Assembly (NCBI GenBank): GCA_000277445.1
Contig: AJWJ01000044.1
Span: 1-64,000, forward strand
DNA length: 64,000 nt
Direction: 5' to 3'
DNA from: Polysphondylium violaceum
Lineage: Eukaryota > Evosea > Eumycetozoa > Dictyosteliales > Dictyosteliaceae
Below the pieces are notes generated by a model. That model was not told where the DNA came from. It saw only the letters and a program-made list of their open reading frames with translations, and did not search any database. This document shows, piece by piece, positions 33,099 through 44,430 of this stretch. Position 1 is the stretch's first letter. Each line of letters starts with the position of its first letter. The position numbers were made by a program, and so were the translations under genes.

Positions 33099-35741
33099 AT
33101 GAAAGCATTCAATTTTCAAAGTTTAGATCAACAAGTATTGTTAAATCATGGTGATAAAATTAAACAACTCTATGAGGCTTTAGAAAAGAATCCAGATCAA
33201 TATGAAAATGATCCAATTCTAAAAGATATCATTACATGTGCTTATAATATTGTATTGGGCAGCACTTTAGATTCACTAAGCAATGTAGAGTTTATTAAAG
33301 ATTTCTTTAAATTGGATACCATTTTAAAAGAAACTTATTCAAATATAGAAGGTAACCTTTATCAATGTCATTGTTAGGGAAATGCAAATCAATGAATTCT
33401 AACCAACACATACACAATATAGATTACTTTAATGAAATATCAGATAAGATAAATTCACTAACAGAATCTGAAGGAAATCAAATGATCATTTTATTAAGTG
33501 GTATTACATTTTTAAATTTATATATACAGGTTAATTGGACTGGTCCTACTTTACAAATACCAAAAGAATTTAATGTATGTCCTAAGTGATAGGAAATGTA
33601 TTCATAAATGCATCATTATAATTAATATTCATTCATAATAGATTAAAAATAATAATAGAGATATACTTAGTTTATTAGAGGTTGATGGTGAAACATTTTA
33701 TGTTAAATCACAATATCCTTTATTCTTGTATTTAGCAAAGATTTGTTTAATTGATAATTATGCATTCTTGTCAGATGGTTGTCAATCTGCTTGTTTATGG
33801 AGTTGTAGAGCCATGATGTATTATCAAAGATCATTGGCAAATATGGTACCAACCTTTAAATCCTCACTCAACGAAAGATTCCAAATTGTATTTAGATTCT
33901 ATTCTTTGGATGCCATTATGGAATGGAACGATGAGAATCAATATAGTAAAGACGAGCTCATTGATTTGGCCACTCAAATTAAAATTGAACAATCTTTGGT
34001 ATTCAACTACTATAAACAACTCAATAAATTCAGAGATGCCATCACAGAAGCAAAAGAAATCTCTGGTTTGGACGCATCTTTGACTGGTGCTCTTGGTAAG
34101 AGAACTCGTTTCCAAACATTTGATACTGCCCAATTGGTGCTCGAGGTAAAGAGCTCAAGAGCTGTGTCTAGCGTTGTTGGCGAAAATGAGCCATCTGTGT
34201 CTGACCCATCAAATTATAAATTCAAACGTGAAGTAACCAACGACGATCCAACTCTTCTCTCCAAACCAACTCTTGTTGACAAAGAGAAATTTGATACTGG
34301 AAACCTCAGAGTCATTGATCAAGCCCTCTGTCTCATTCAATGTCTCAATGTAAAGAACCAAAACACCAGCAATGGTTTGATCACCGAAGAAATGCTTCCT
34401 TTTGTCCAAAAGACATTGGAACACTCAAACAACTGGATTGTCCATTCTTTGGGTCTTTTGATAAAGTCAAGAATTGAAATCCACTCTTCCAAAACATCTG
34501 AGCGTGCTGTACTCCAAATCCAAGCTTTGGTCGATCAATATGACGACGAAACCTCGCCAGCATCCGAGAGAATGAGAATGATCTATGCCCTCGACTATCC
34601 CAGCCGTTGGGACATGGAAAGAGAGGTGGCCGAGAAATTCATTGGCATTGGTGCCGCTGCTAGTGCCTTTGATATCTTTGAAAGACTCGAAATGTGGGAC
34701 GACGCAATCCAATGTCTCACATTTATGGGCAAACACGCAAGATCTGAGGAATTGGTTTTGGCCCGTATCGCCATTCAACCCACTCCAGAGCTCTATTGTG
34801 TCTTGGGTGATCTCAAAAACGATGCACAACACTATCTCACAAGTTGGGAGTTGTCCAAGAAAAAGTATGCCCGTGCTCAAAGAAGTCTTGGCAAGCACTA
34901 TCTCATGCAAGAAAAGTGGAACGAAGCCATCGAACACTTTTCCATCGCCCTTGCCATCAACCCATTGTTCCCCGCCAGTTGGTTCAATTTGGGCTGCTCT
35001 GCTATGAGAATTGAGAAATGGGATGTTGCCGTCAACGCCTTTACCAGAGTCGTTTCCATGGAGCCCGAAGAAGGTGAGGCTTGGGCCAATTTAGCCTCTG
35101 TTTACATGTACCAAAATAAATTGGAGAAGGCCTCGTTGGCACTCCAAGAGGGCATCAAACACAAACGTGACAACTGGAAAATGTGGGAAAACTTTTTATA
35201 TTGCTCCATGGGTATCAGTGATTTCCAAAACTCTATTACAGCTGTCATTCAAATTTTCGAACTCAACAACAAAAAGGTCGATCTCAACGTTCTCCAGGGC
35301 CTCGCCGACCACGTTGTCTCTGACAAACTCGACAAACAAGGTATCAATGGTAGAAAACTCGAAAAACTCGTCTCTGAACTCTTTGGCAGAATCACATCCA
35401 AACTCACAAACAGTGCCGATCTCTGGAAAATTTACTCTAGCTATCACTATCAATTGGGCAACTCTGACAAAGCCATCGATCTCCAACAAAAAGCCTGTAG
35501 ATCGGTCGAGTCAGCAGGATGGGAGAACTCTAAACCTCATTTTGAAAAAGTTGCTCTCTTTACCAAAGTTCTTTGTAACCTCTATCTCGAATTCCCAAAC
35601 ACCTCTTATATTTACTCTGCCAAATTAAAAGTCAAGGGTATTTTGAAAAAGGTCGAAACATCTTTTTCCGATACCGAAACTTTTAAAGATTTACAAAATG
35701 TTTTAAAACAATTGGAAGAAAAAGAACAATCTTTAATTTAA
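33099..35741 (+). CDS. ttc27: TTC27-like tetratricopeptide repeat protein
   Basis: Exons 33099-33351, 33423-33574 and 33642-35741 give 834 residues, near the 843 of human TTC27. The joins read NIEDYFNEI and EFNIKNNNR. The N-terminal half is helical with the family-like LSGITFLNLYIQVNWTGP and ERFQIVFRFYSLDAIMEWN. TPR repeats follow the mid-part, for example YLTSWELSKKKYARAQRSLG, KWNEAIEHFSIALAINPLFP, ASWFNLGCSAMRIEKWDVAV and EAWANLASVYMYQNKLEKAS. TTC27 is a conserved cytosolic protein (yeast Emw1) tied to cell integrity and protein complex assembly. The first two introns are AT-rich and contain short misleading open frames. Confidence 0.9.
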
Positions 35742-35795
35742 AATATTTAATTATTTACACATAAATAAAATATATTATTATTATATATCTTATTA

Positions 35796-37177
35796 TTATT
35801 TCTCTATTTTTATTATGTTTTGAGAATAAATACTATCGAGAAAGTAGTTTGGAATTGGTCTTTTGACAATACCTTTTAATATTAAATCCTCAATTCCTTT
35901 GATTGGATCCAATCCATGAAAGGTGACTTTCATTTCAATCTTTTTGTCTGTAATGGTTTCATCAGTATCCTCTTGGTCAGAGTCTGGTGGTGACGATGAG
36001 TTGGATTTTTGGCGATTATTATTACTATTTAAAATGGTTGCATTTAGTGTAGAGCGGGTTCTAAATTCAATCTTTTTAAAACTAATGTTTTCTATTTGTC
36101 TTCCTGTGTATTGCTCGATGACTTGAGTGGAGGAGTTGTTTTTTAATTGTAATTGCTGTTTGGTAACCAAACTGGTGTTTAGTGTGTTTCTTTTATCATA
36201 TTCAACATAGTTGTCGCTGTAGAGTTGACTATTCAATTTGAGTTTCTTTTCTCGACAAACTTGTAATCCCGCCGCCGCTTTTTTCTCATCAGTACTAGTG
36301 GTGTCATCCTCTTGTTCATCCTCTTCTTCATCACTATCCTCATCACTACCATCGTTTCTCTTTTTCTTGTTGTTGGATACTTGTAATGGATTGGCAAGTA
36401 ATGGTGAATTAAAGGAATTGATGAGTTGGCTTTTAAAATGATCTCTGTTTTGGTTGACTATTTCATCGACTTGACTGAGAAAACAACTCTCTTGACAAAC
36501 GATTTCCTTGAATTGACAATTGAATGCAGTACTAATGCATTCCAGCTGGGATTTGAATGCACCAGAGATGATAAACTGTTTGGATTCTGGATAGTGTCTG
36601 ATGTAGGCCCTCTTTGAATAATTCGTATTGTTATTTAGAGGAGACGAGATTCTAAACATAAAAGAGTTCTTGTAGGCTATCATGTGCACAAACACTCTGC
36701 CGCTGGGATACGCGGACGAGATTTTATCATAGAGCGTCTCTGTTACCAAATCGATTGGTATGTTATTGATAAACTTTGGATCATGGTATACTCTCCATGT
36801 CCTTTTGACCGCATCATTCAGGACTAAGTAGTTATGTGGTGTATTAGTATTGATGATGATATTGACACTGTGCATAATCTATCTCATCCGTACATACTGC
36901 AGATCAATTCAACTTCAGCGACTTGTTTAAAAGTAAGAGTATCTAGTTTTGCTTTTTTTTGGAAATCTTTAATTGTCTTCTTTAGATTGAGTCTATTGTT
37001 ATTGTCATCACTGCTGTCATCGGCAACATCTCCATCGATGGTAATATTCCAAAACGCAGCTAGATCATATACTGTTTTTTTCTTTAAATTTAAAACTAAA
37101 AATTCTAAAACCTCGTTAGGTGTATCTATTTCTATATCGTTTGGTTTTATTCTGATGTGTACATGTTTCTTTTTCAT
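35796..37177 (-). CDS. CENP-N/Chl4-like kinetochore protein
   Basis: Two open frames on the minus strand that look like separate genes join through a 74-nt intron at 36824-36897 (GTATGT..CTTAG), giving exons 36898-37177 and 35796-36823 and 435 residues. The join reads VAEVELICILNDAVKRTWRV. The N-terminus (ID..NEVLEFLV, then helices) fits the CENP-N pyrin-like domain. The middle carries RVFVHMIAYKNSFMFRISSP and the tail has a family-like block QYTGRQIENISFKKIEFRTR, KVTFHGLDPIKGIEDLILKG and IPNYFLDSIY. CENP-N reads CENP-A nucleosomes at the inner kinetochore. An acidic, low-complexity insert lies before the last block. Assignment is by pattern and domain order, not by alignment. Confidence 0.6.
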
Positions 37178-37662
37178 GATTGTACATATCTATTTGAGAA
37201 TAACATCACGTTATTTTCAAACTCAATAAAAACTAAATAAAAAAAAAAAAAAAAAAAGAAATGAAAAATCATTGGGAGCAAATATACTCTTTTCCATAAT
37301 GTCTTTTCGATACTCATCTGTTGATCTAAATAAAGATTCAATCTAACAGCATGGTCTTTTTTCACTATTTTGATTCCCATTACTTAGATGAATTCATGTA
37401 CAATCCTCTTCAATAGCTCCAGTAATTCTATTAATTATTGATGGTTGTATATTCACATCTTGGCATTTAAAACGCTAAACGGAGTATCCTCTATTTGATT
37501 TTTTCTTTTTCTTATTATTGATGAACTAAACATGTGGGATGATCACAATTGAGGTGATTTTGATTCAATGGTAAAATTACAGATAAAATAATAATATACT
37601 TAAGTTTTAAATCTATCTTTTGATTTACATTGTATACATTTTTATTATTTCATTCATTCTTA
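37178..37662. other. intergenic with coding-like relics
   Basis: 485 bp between two minus-strand genes. On the minus strand three short open stretches follow one another in different frames: MFSSSIIRKRKNQIEDTPFS (about 37530-37450), RFKCQDVNIQPSIINRITGA (about 37475-37405) and MGIKIVKKDHAVRLNLYLDQ (about 37380-37320). I could not join them with good splice sites. An oligo-A tract lies at about 37239-37257. Confidence 0.3.
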
Positions 37663-40641
37663 TTATTTTGGAGGAAGAGGTAAGGGTCTGCCAATCGGGT
37701 GAGGCTTTGGTGTTGTATTGTAAGTTGATTGGGGAGGATGAGGATGAGGATGAGATTGAACATGATGATTTGGTACAGTAGTTGTTGTTGTTGTTGTTGT
37801 TTGTGTATCAGCTGATGATGATGATCTTTTTCTAAATGGAGCTGGAGGTCTTTGGATTGTATTGATTTGTAAAGGTTGTTTGGTTTCGATTTGTTCAAGT
37901 ACACTTGGTTCTTCTTGTTGTTGTGGCTGATGGTGCTCTTGAGGTTGTTGTGGATGAATTATTTTTTGTTGAGAGTTTAGTCTTGGAAGGAGTGCTGGAG
38001 GCTTAGGTCTATTTACTGTTTGTGGTAGAGTTGGTGCAAGTGTCGAAGTTTTGGTTGTGGTGTGGTTGATATCATTGGTATGATTTAAATGGGTAGGGGG
38101 AGGAGATGAGGGCGGGAGTGGGGGAGGAGGTCTTTCTATGCCTGTTGATTTGATTAGTGGGGATGGTTTCAACTCGGTTGAGTTTACTCTAGGATGGAGC
38201 TCAGGTGGCTGAGAATTTGCTCTATTCTCTCTTCTGGGAATTGGTGGCAATGGAGGTAGTTCTTTTGCTGGTCGATTGGGGGTAGTGGTTGGTAGATGTG
38301 GGAGTGGTGTAGGGGCATGATGGGGTTGATGGTGATGGCTGAGATTTGGTGATGGTGGCGATGAGGTGGCCGTTGGTGATGATAGGCCACTGCTTGGTGG
38401 AATGGGTGGTAATGGTGCAGAGTGATGATGGTGGATATTAAATACAGGTGTTGATTGATTGCTGGTTGGTGAAAGTGTTTGTGAATGACTTATATTACTA
38501 TTACTATTACTATTGCTTACATTTAATTTAGATGCAGGGAATTCAGGTGATTTAAATTTTACAGGTTCTGAGTTGGATTTTGATACATTGCTGTTGTTGT
38601 TGTTGTTGTTGTTATTTGGTGGAGTTGGTTTAGGAATGACTAGATGAGGTTGTGAGAGGGTCGTTGGTAAAGGTATACCTCTGACTGTTGCATGTTTAAA
38701 GTCTCTGGGTGCGCTAATTAATATATTGGCTTCAGAGTTTGATTTGGTTAATTCTTTAGAGTTTATGGCCTTCTTTAGTTTTCTAAAGGTACCATAATGC
38801 TCTTTATTTGACAAACCACTTGAACTACTATTATTTACACTTGCTGTTGGTGATGTTGACACTGCCGATGGTGTTGATGACGACAATGATGATGGTGGTG
38901 GCAAGACGAGAGGGAATCCTGAAAAAGAGTTTTTTCTTCCATGAGACCCTGATTGATTGGGTACATCCAACATATAGTTGAATTTGGGTAATGAGGAGTA
39001 TCTATTCGACTCACTACTCGTACTGATGTTGCTGCTTGCGGCACTATTGCTACTATTGCCTATACTACTTGTGCTACCATTGTCCTTTTCATTTAAAGTA
39101 ATGTAGTCGTAGCAAAAGAGACATACACGTTGAGGTTTCTTTTTTGTGTGTTTCTTGAGCACCAGCTTTTGGTTACTACAGCTGCCGCACACGACCTTGC
39201 CACAGTTTCTGCAATGGTGTCTACGATTGAGGATGGTGAAGCTCTGATTACAAATGCTTTGGCACTTGGTAGCTTCTCTGTCGGGCACCCAAATGGGCGC
39301 CTCGTTGGTGTCGAGCGAAAACTCATAGGTGCCCGATTGAATCGTCTCGAATCTGTCGATGCCAATGAGCTCCTTGAGGTCGTTGAGCCACTCGACCTTT
39401 TCCGTGGGAAAGTCGCTAAACACTGTAAACGACTTGTCAGTGTTTACAATCTGGAAGGCATTCTTTTGTGTCTCCGAGTCTCTGAGGTCCTTGATCTTGA
39501 CGTTGGACAGCGGGATCAGACGGTGAAAGGTGTAGGTCGTTTTGGTGTTGTTGGGCAGCATCTGGGCCTGCGACGGCATGGGCGGTGTCGACGATGTGTC
39601 GCTCATGCTGTTGTGCGTGGTGTACATCAACGCGTCGGAAAACAATATAAACCAACGGTGTTTGGGCGCCTTTCTGCACACCTTGACCAACGGTCCCTCT
39701 CTGACAAAGAATCGCGTGTCGTTGACCAACCCCTCTTTGGGCCCGCCCACGAGCATCGACTGAATCTGCTCGACCTTGAGTCTCTTTTCCTGCAGTCTAA
39801 TCTGTTCGTTCAAACCCTTGCTTATGTCGGCAGAGATGTTCATGCAGGTCTGGTAGTCTTGCAACTCGCTCTCTTCCACCGAACCTGCTTCGGTGTTTTT
39901 GATTACCTCTCTAAAGAGCAGCTGGAATCTCACAATTCTCTGCACAGGCATAATAAGAAACGAGTCCAATGTCAGCATCGAGTATTTCCCAGTGATGGAT
40001 TCTTTGACGGCCGTTAAAAAGGCCTGAAACGATGCATTCTTTTCAACAATCTTTTCCATTTTATCTACAAGCGTGGCCTGGTTCTTGCCATACTCTATGT
40101 ACAGACCTCTCATCTTTTTCTGATTCTTTATAAATGGTTGACAAACATTCAACGATCCTGTCTCTAATATAGCTTTCCACTCCCTAGTCAACTCCACACT
40201 GAGATCCCTAATTGCCTCTATATTAAAAAATATATCTGATATCATATTTAAATCTAGAATTTGTGCTTTTCTTAAACCTTCTAAATATTTCTATATAATG
40301 TATCGATATAGATATTAATACCTATGATGATGATCACCAGTCCTCTACACTCCTATACCTACACTAATAACTATATTGAGATGAGACAGATATGATTTCT
40401 CACTGGTATAAATCTCCAAAACTGTTTTACTTCTTATAGGCAAATGAATATAGAACTCCTCTTCTTCAAATGAAAACACATCTTCGTTGTACAGCGATAT
40501 CGATTCAACACCTCCCACCATATACGATGAAGACGTTGTTCTACTTGAGCTATAGTCCTCTGTATATTCATTGTTATCATATTCTTGTTGCTGTTCCTCT
40601 AGCTGTTGTTGTTCTTGGTCATACTGCTGAGATTCGTCCAT
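37663..40641 (-). CDS. DH-PH-FYVE RhoGEF
   Basis: Exons 40363-40641 and 37663-40290 (intron of 72 nt, GTAGGT..ATATAG) give 968 residues. The splice falls inside the DH domain: EKSYLSHLNIVIS joins KYLEGLRKAQILDLN. The DH domain (about residues 70-270) includes DSFLIMPVQRIVRFQLLFRE, the conserved helix of Dbl exchange factors. A PH domain follows (about 300-415; HRWFILFSDALMYTT). The FYVE finger (about 425-495) has WVPDREATKC, NRRHHCRNCGKVVC and QRVCLFC. A long Pro/Ser-rich tail with many PPLPP stretches may bind SH3 or WW partners. It is predicted to activate a Rho-family GTPase on PI3P-bearing endosomes, as in FGD proteins. Confidence 0.94.
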
Positions 40642-41527
40642 TTTGCCAAAAAAGTAAAGGAATAAATAGGTATTGTATATGAATATGTGTGCCTGTGCTG
40701 TGTCTGGTGTATGCTATCTATGTATGTGCGTGTTTGTGTAGTCCCTATGACAGGCAATAAATAAATAAATAAAATAAATAAACAAAATAAATAAAATAAA
40801 ATATCCAAGTGTGGGAAATTAAAATTCTAGATTCAACAATACTATCACCCTTTTCACACACGTCTATAAAACTTAAAAATGTGATTGTGTGTCAAAAACG
40901 TTAAAATAGAGAAATCGAAATTACACACTGGAGGTTGGTATACATGTATCAAAAATATAGCAATCACCAATTTTTTTTTATTTTTATTTTTTAATTTTTT
41001 TTAATTTTTATTAATTAAAAATAAAAACTTTTAAGTTTTTTTTTGAAAATATCTTTGGGAAGAATGTTGTTGCATGGAGAGAGATATATAACTGTGTAAA
41101 GTCTGTATTTATCTGTATGATATAGGTAAAAGCAATATATTTCACTCTGGTTCTATATTGGAAATCAGTAATCTAGTTTTCAAATAAACTAGGCCCATTC
41201 ATCTCTGTGAAATGAGCCAATGTTCTATTCCATTACACAGAGTTTAAGATTCTACATCAACAACCCTCACTAAATTTTCTTTGTAATCTTACGGCTGAAA
41301 TTAAAAAACATCGAAGATGAAATTTGGCGTAAAGGAATATCCCAAAGATTTTTTTTTTGTACAAAAAAGATATTTATCTGAAAAGATATTTTTTAGAATT
41401 TGGGTTTGGAAGGTGCTTGATTCCATCAGAATGTCAGGAAAAGACAGGGAATACGGAAAATAATTTAGTATAAAAGCAAATCAAACAAAACAAAACACTC
41501 GTATCTACAACACAACATATTCTTGAA
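40642..41527. promoter_or_regulatory. divergent region, RhoGEF / MRH-like cluster
   Basis: 886 bp. Repeats of AAAT units lie at 40756-40801. Oligo-A/T blocks occur at about 40970-41050. Near 41344 an AAAGATTTTT run is followed by a TATA box (41469-41475) before the first cluster gene. No gene seen. Confidence 0.45.
41469..41475 (+). promoter_or_regulatory. TATA box of MRH-like gene 1
   Basis: TATAAAA about 53 bp upstream of the ATG at 41528. Similar boxes stand at the same distance before genes 2 and 4 of the cluster. Confidence 0.5.
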
Positions 41528-42078
41528 ATGTTTAAATTATCAATTGTTTTATCTTTAATTGTTTTAGTCGGCTTCATTAATGCCCAAACAACCCCCTCGA
41601 CTTGTTATTTCAATCATGCTTTTTTATCTTTTGATCTTGGAGGTTTTGCAAAGTATGTATTTATATCTATCTATGTTTTGTGTAAATAAATACTAATGAT
41701 GTATACTATAGTCAATCTTTTACCTATGACTATACTGCTCAATCAGAGGTATTCAACTTTAATATCTGTGGACCTAATGCCTATTGCTCCCAAAAGTTAG
41801 GCTATGATGTATCTGCTTGTCAAGAAACATCAACCGATATCATCAATATTGGTGAACCTCAATCTGGTGTTTTTTCGCCACTTCCCACTAGTAGTACTGT
41901 AGGTGTTGTTCTCACTGTGAATAGCGAAGGTACCAGATGTCAAACCAATGTTCCATACACCACAATTTTCTATTTAGTCTGCGACAGAGATAGTCCAGAT
42001 ACTGTTTACTCTGCCAAAGTAATTGAGAATTGCACAATTAAACTGTTTTTAAAGGGTAAAAGTGCTTGTCCTTATTAG
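41528..42078 (+). CDS. secreted MRH-like protein, cluster gene 1
   Basis: Exons 41528-41652 and 41712-42078 (intron 59 nt, GTATGT..TATAG) give 163 residues. Signal peptide FKLSIVLSLIVLVGFINAQ. The mature domain has STCYFNHAFLSFDLGGFANQ, FNFNICGPNAYCSQKLGYDV, SACQE, GVVLTVNSEGTRCQTN, FYLVCDRD and CTIKLFLKGKSACPY. The cysteine spacing and the F-x-I-C-G-P motif match the MRH (M6P-receptor homology) fold. Two paralogues carry the intron in exactly the same codon phase, right after the F-(A/T)-(N/K) turn. It is probably secreted. The mannose-contacting arginine is not evident. Confidence 0.75.
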
Positions 42079-42640
42079 ATTCACACATGTAATAAATAAA
42101 ATACACATTTAATCATTTATCTTATATAAGACCACCAAACTTGTCTAATTATTCTTGCCACCTGTTCATCAAGTATCGTTAACTCTTATTGTTTCTTTCT
42201 ATTCAAACAATGATAAAATATCAAAATTTTATTTTACAATTGGGATTATGTCTGGAATGTCTTTATGAATAAAGAAATTTAATCTAAACCAGCAATGCAA
42301 AAACCTTTATTAATTTATTGAATCTATGAAGCTTGTAGAGAAAATGATATCATCTTTGTAGAGATTTTAAATTTCTTACAAATCAGAGACAGGAAAATAA
42401 AAAAAGTGAAACAAAGAAATTTAAAAGTAATTATTTTACTTATCTTTGATGATGACGACTAAAGGATTGCAAGAATATCTCATAGAATCAGATATTTTGG
42501 AAAAAATTCAAAAGATTTTTTCAGATTTTTACTGGTGAAAAATCTGTTTTTTTTAGCCACTAAACAGAGATAGGTTGCAGTATAAAAACTGATCATGAAT
42601 TGAATCATTTTAATTAATAATAACAAATACTTTCAACAAA
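42079..42640. promoter_or_regulatory. intergenic, promoter of cluster gene 2
   Basis: 562 bp. An AAAGATTTTTTC run at about 42510-42521 and TATAAAA at 42581-42587 precede the gene 2 ATG at 42641. No reading frame of note. Confidence 0.4.
42581..42587 (+). promoter_or_regulatory. TATA box of MRH-like gene 2
   Basis: TATAAAA about 54 bp upstream of the start codon at 42641. Confidence 0.5.
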
Positions 42641-43202
42641 ATGTTAAAATTATCTATCACACTCTCTTTACTCTTGTGCATTGTTGCAATCAATGCTCAA
42701 ACCACTCCAAACACATGCAACTATAGTTTTTCTTATTTAGACTTTAATCTGGGTCCATTTACCAAGTAGGTATAATTATTGATGTTGATGAGTATTATAT
42801 ATTAATCATAGCATATTGTACGCACACCTCTATAGTCAATCATACGGAATTGGTCTTAGTGAATCTGAATCAATTTATCTCAGCGTCTGTGGACCCAATC
42901 CATATTGCACAGAAATGTTGGGCTATGATGTATCATTTTGCAGCGACAGTGAATCAGGTGTTGTTGATCTTGGTGTACCAAGTACAGGTGTATTCTCACG
43001 TTATGGTAAATCAATAGGCAAACCAGGTATTATTCTTACCACCCAAAGCAAAGGTCTATGTTCAGGTAACACCCCATACACCTCTAAAACTATCATGCAG
43101 TGCAAACAAGGTGCTGCAAGCACTATCTATCGTGGTGAATTTACTAGTGAATGCGAAGTTTCTGTCTATCTTTACGGAAATGCTGCCTGCCCAGGCCAAT
43201 AA
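42641..43202 (+). CDS. secreted MRH-like protein, cluster gene 2
   Basis: Exons 42641-42765 and 42836-43202 give 163 residues; exon lengths (125 and 367 nt) are identical to gene 1. The intron is GTAGGT..TATAG, 70 nt. Signal peptide LKLSITLSLLLCIVAINAQ. Conserved points are NTCNYSFSYLDFNLGPFT, CGPNPYCTEMLGYDV, VDLGVPSTGVFSRYG and YLYGNAACPGQ. A downstream ATG at 42816 opens the second exon frame but lies inside the intron and is not the start. It is closest to gene 1 in layout. The function is unknown. Confidence 0.75.
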
Positions 43203-43473
43203 CTATTTATTTAAATAAATAGTAGATTACTTCTGTACAGATAATTTCTCTATCATTGTGCGCAAGTAGTACAGATCACATGCAGTGCTTTTTAATTTTT
43301 TATTGTATTTGTATAACTTTCGGCAATAGTTTCAAGATTGGACAACCTAAAACTTTGAGTGGGAAAAAGATTTTTCGGCGTTAGCCTGTGTCTCTAAAAT
43401 TTTGAAGGGCCTGAGATTAATTTTTTAAAAAAAAACAAAAACCCTTGCTTGATCATTTTATCGTTTGTACATT

Positions 43474-44049
43474 ATGTTTAAATTATCTGTTACTCTCTCT
43501 TTCGTTTCTCTTTTCGTTTTATATATTTACGCTCAAACGAGTCCTGACACATGTTTCTTTAATAGTGGCAAAAATTATTTTGATCTAAGTACATTTACAA
43601 AGTATGATTTGAATAAATGTTGTTTTTTGATTAGAAAAGAGAGATTAGATACTAAACTCTACTTTCTCTACTATAGTCGATCATTTTTTTTATTCCTTGG
43701 GGGATCGGGGACGTTTTATTTCAATGTGTGTGGTCCCAATGTCCAATGCACTCAACAATTGGGATATGAGGTATCTGCTTGCGAAAACCCTTTAGCAGAT
43801 GTTAATTCATACATTGACCTAGGTGTGTTGAGTAAAGGCACATTTTCATTACTAAATGAAACTGGTTCCACCGGTGTGGTTCTCAGCACCCCATCATTAC
43901 AAAAATGCCCACAAGGCAGTGGTAATATCACATCAAATATAGTTTTACTTTGTAAAGCTGGTGCTTACCCGCAAGCATTATATGCTCAAGTGACGAATCC
44001 ATGTTTATATGAATTATTTTTGATTGGTAACGATGCATGTCCCCAATAA
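43474..44049 (+). CDS. secreted MRH-like protein, cluster gene 3
   Basis: Exons 43474-43601 and 43677-44049 give 166 residues. The 75-nt intron (GTATGA..CTATAG) has no stop in frame, so an unspliced reading would add 25 residues that break the domain between FT and RSFFLFLGG; the intron is placed by comparison with its neighbours. Signal peptide FKLSVTLSFVSLFVLYIYAQ. Domain points are DTCFFNSGKNYFDLSTFT, FYFNVCGPNVQCTQQLGYEV, SACENP and NPCLYELFLIGNDACPQ. It is most like gene 4. No TATA box is obvious before this one. Confidence 0.75.
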   Translation: MFKLSVTLSFVSLFVLYIYAQTSPDTCFFNSGKNYFDLSTFTKYDLNKCCFLIRKERLDTKLYFLYYSRSFFLFLGGSGTFYFNVCGPNVQCTQQLGYEVSACENPLADVNSYIDLGVLSKGTFSLLNETGSTGVVLSTPSLQKCPQGSGNITSNIVLLCKAGAYPQALYAQVTNPCLYELFLIGNDACPQ

Positions 44050-44270
44050 GTTTGATTATAACACACCTATCATAAATAAACACATACTATAAATTATATT
44101 TTAACAACAGAAATCATTCTCTATTTTCCTTTTTCTATAATTGCTTGTTTAAAACAACAAAATATTGCCGAGGAGAAAAACCACGTGAGAAAATGAGTCC
44201 GAAAATTATTTGGAAAAATCAAAAAAAGAATTGTGTAAGAATCAGCGCAGATATTTTTCAAAGATCTTTG

Positions 44271-44323
44271 GATTTTTCTTTTTTTTCAAAGCCATCTTTG
44301 GCTTTGAAAAAAAAAGAAAAATC
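44271..44323. repeat. inverted repeat upstream of cluster gene 4
   Basis: Arms GATTTTTCTTTTTTTT + CAAAGCCA (44271-44294) and its reverse complement (44299-44323) differ only by one T/A in the homopolymer, with a 4-nt spacer TCTT. It could form a hairpin of about 24 bp, about 110 bp upstream of the ATG. Confidence 0.85.
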
Positions 44324-44379
44324 TTCATGACAAGATGCCGGTGGGATTGATGATATCATACTTTTACCGACAAAAAAAG

Positions 44380-44386
44380 TATAAAT
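44380..44386 (+). promoter_or_regulatory. TATA box of MRH-like gene 4
   Basis: TATAAAT about 45 bp upstream of the ATG at 44431. Confidence 0.5.
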
Positions 44387-44430
44387 AGAGCATGGGTTCT
44401 CTTTATTGATCATTTTGTTTTGCTCTAAAA

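Larger units (their letters stand above)
44050..44430. promoter_or_regulatory. intergenic, promoter of cluster gene 4
   Basis: 381 bp with a near-perfect inverted repeat (listed) and a TATA box. A short open frame at 44145-44330 runs through the repeat and looks accidental. Confidence 0.45.

Noticed and set aside
36823-36898. Apparent frameshift splitting the CENP-N-like gene
   Set aside because: A phase-matched 74-nt intron explains it better than an error or a broken gene.
39130-40017. Long plus-strand open frame of 295 codons
   Set aside because: It is the antisense of the DH-PH-FYVE coding exon, whose protein has clear conserved domains.
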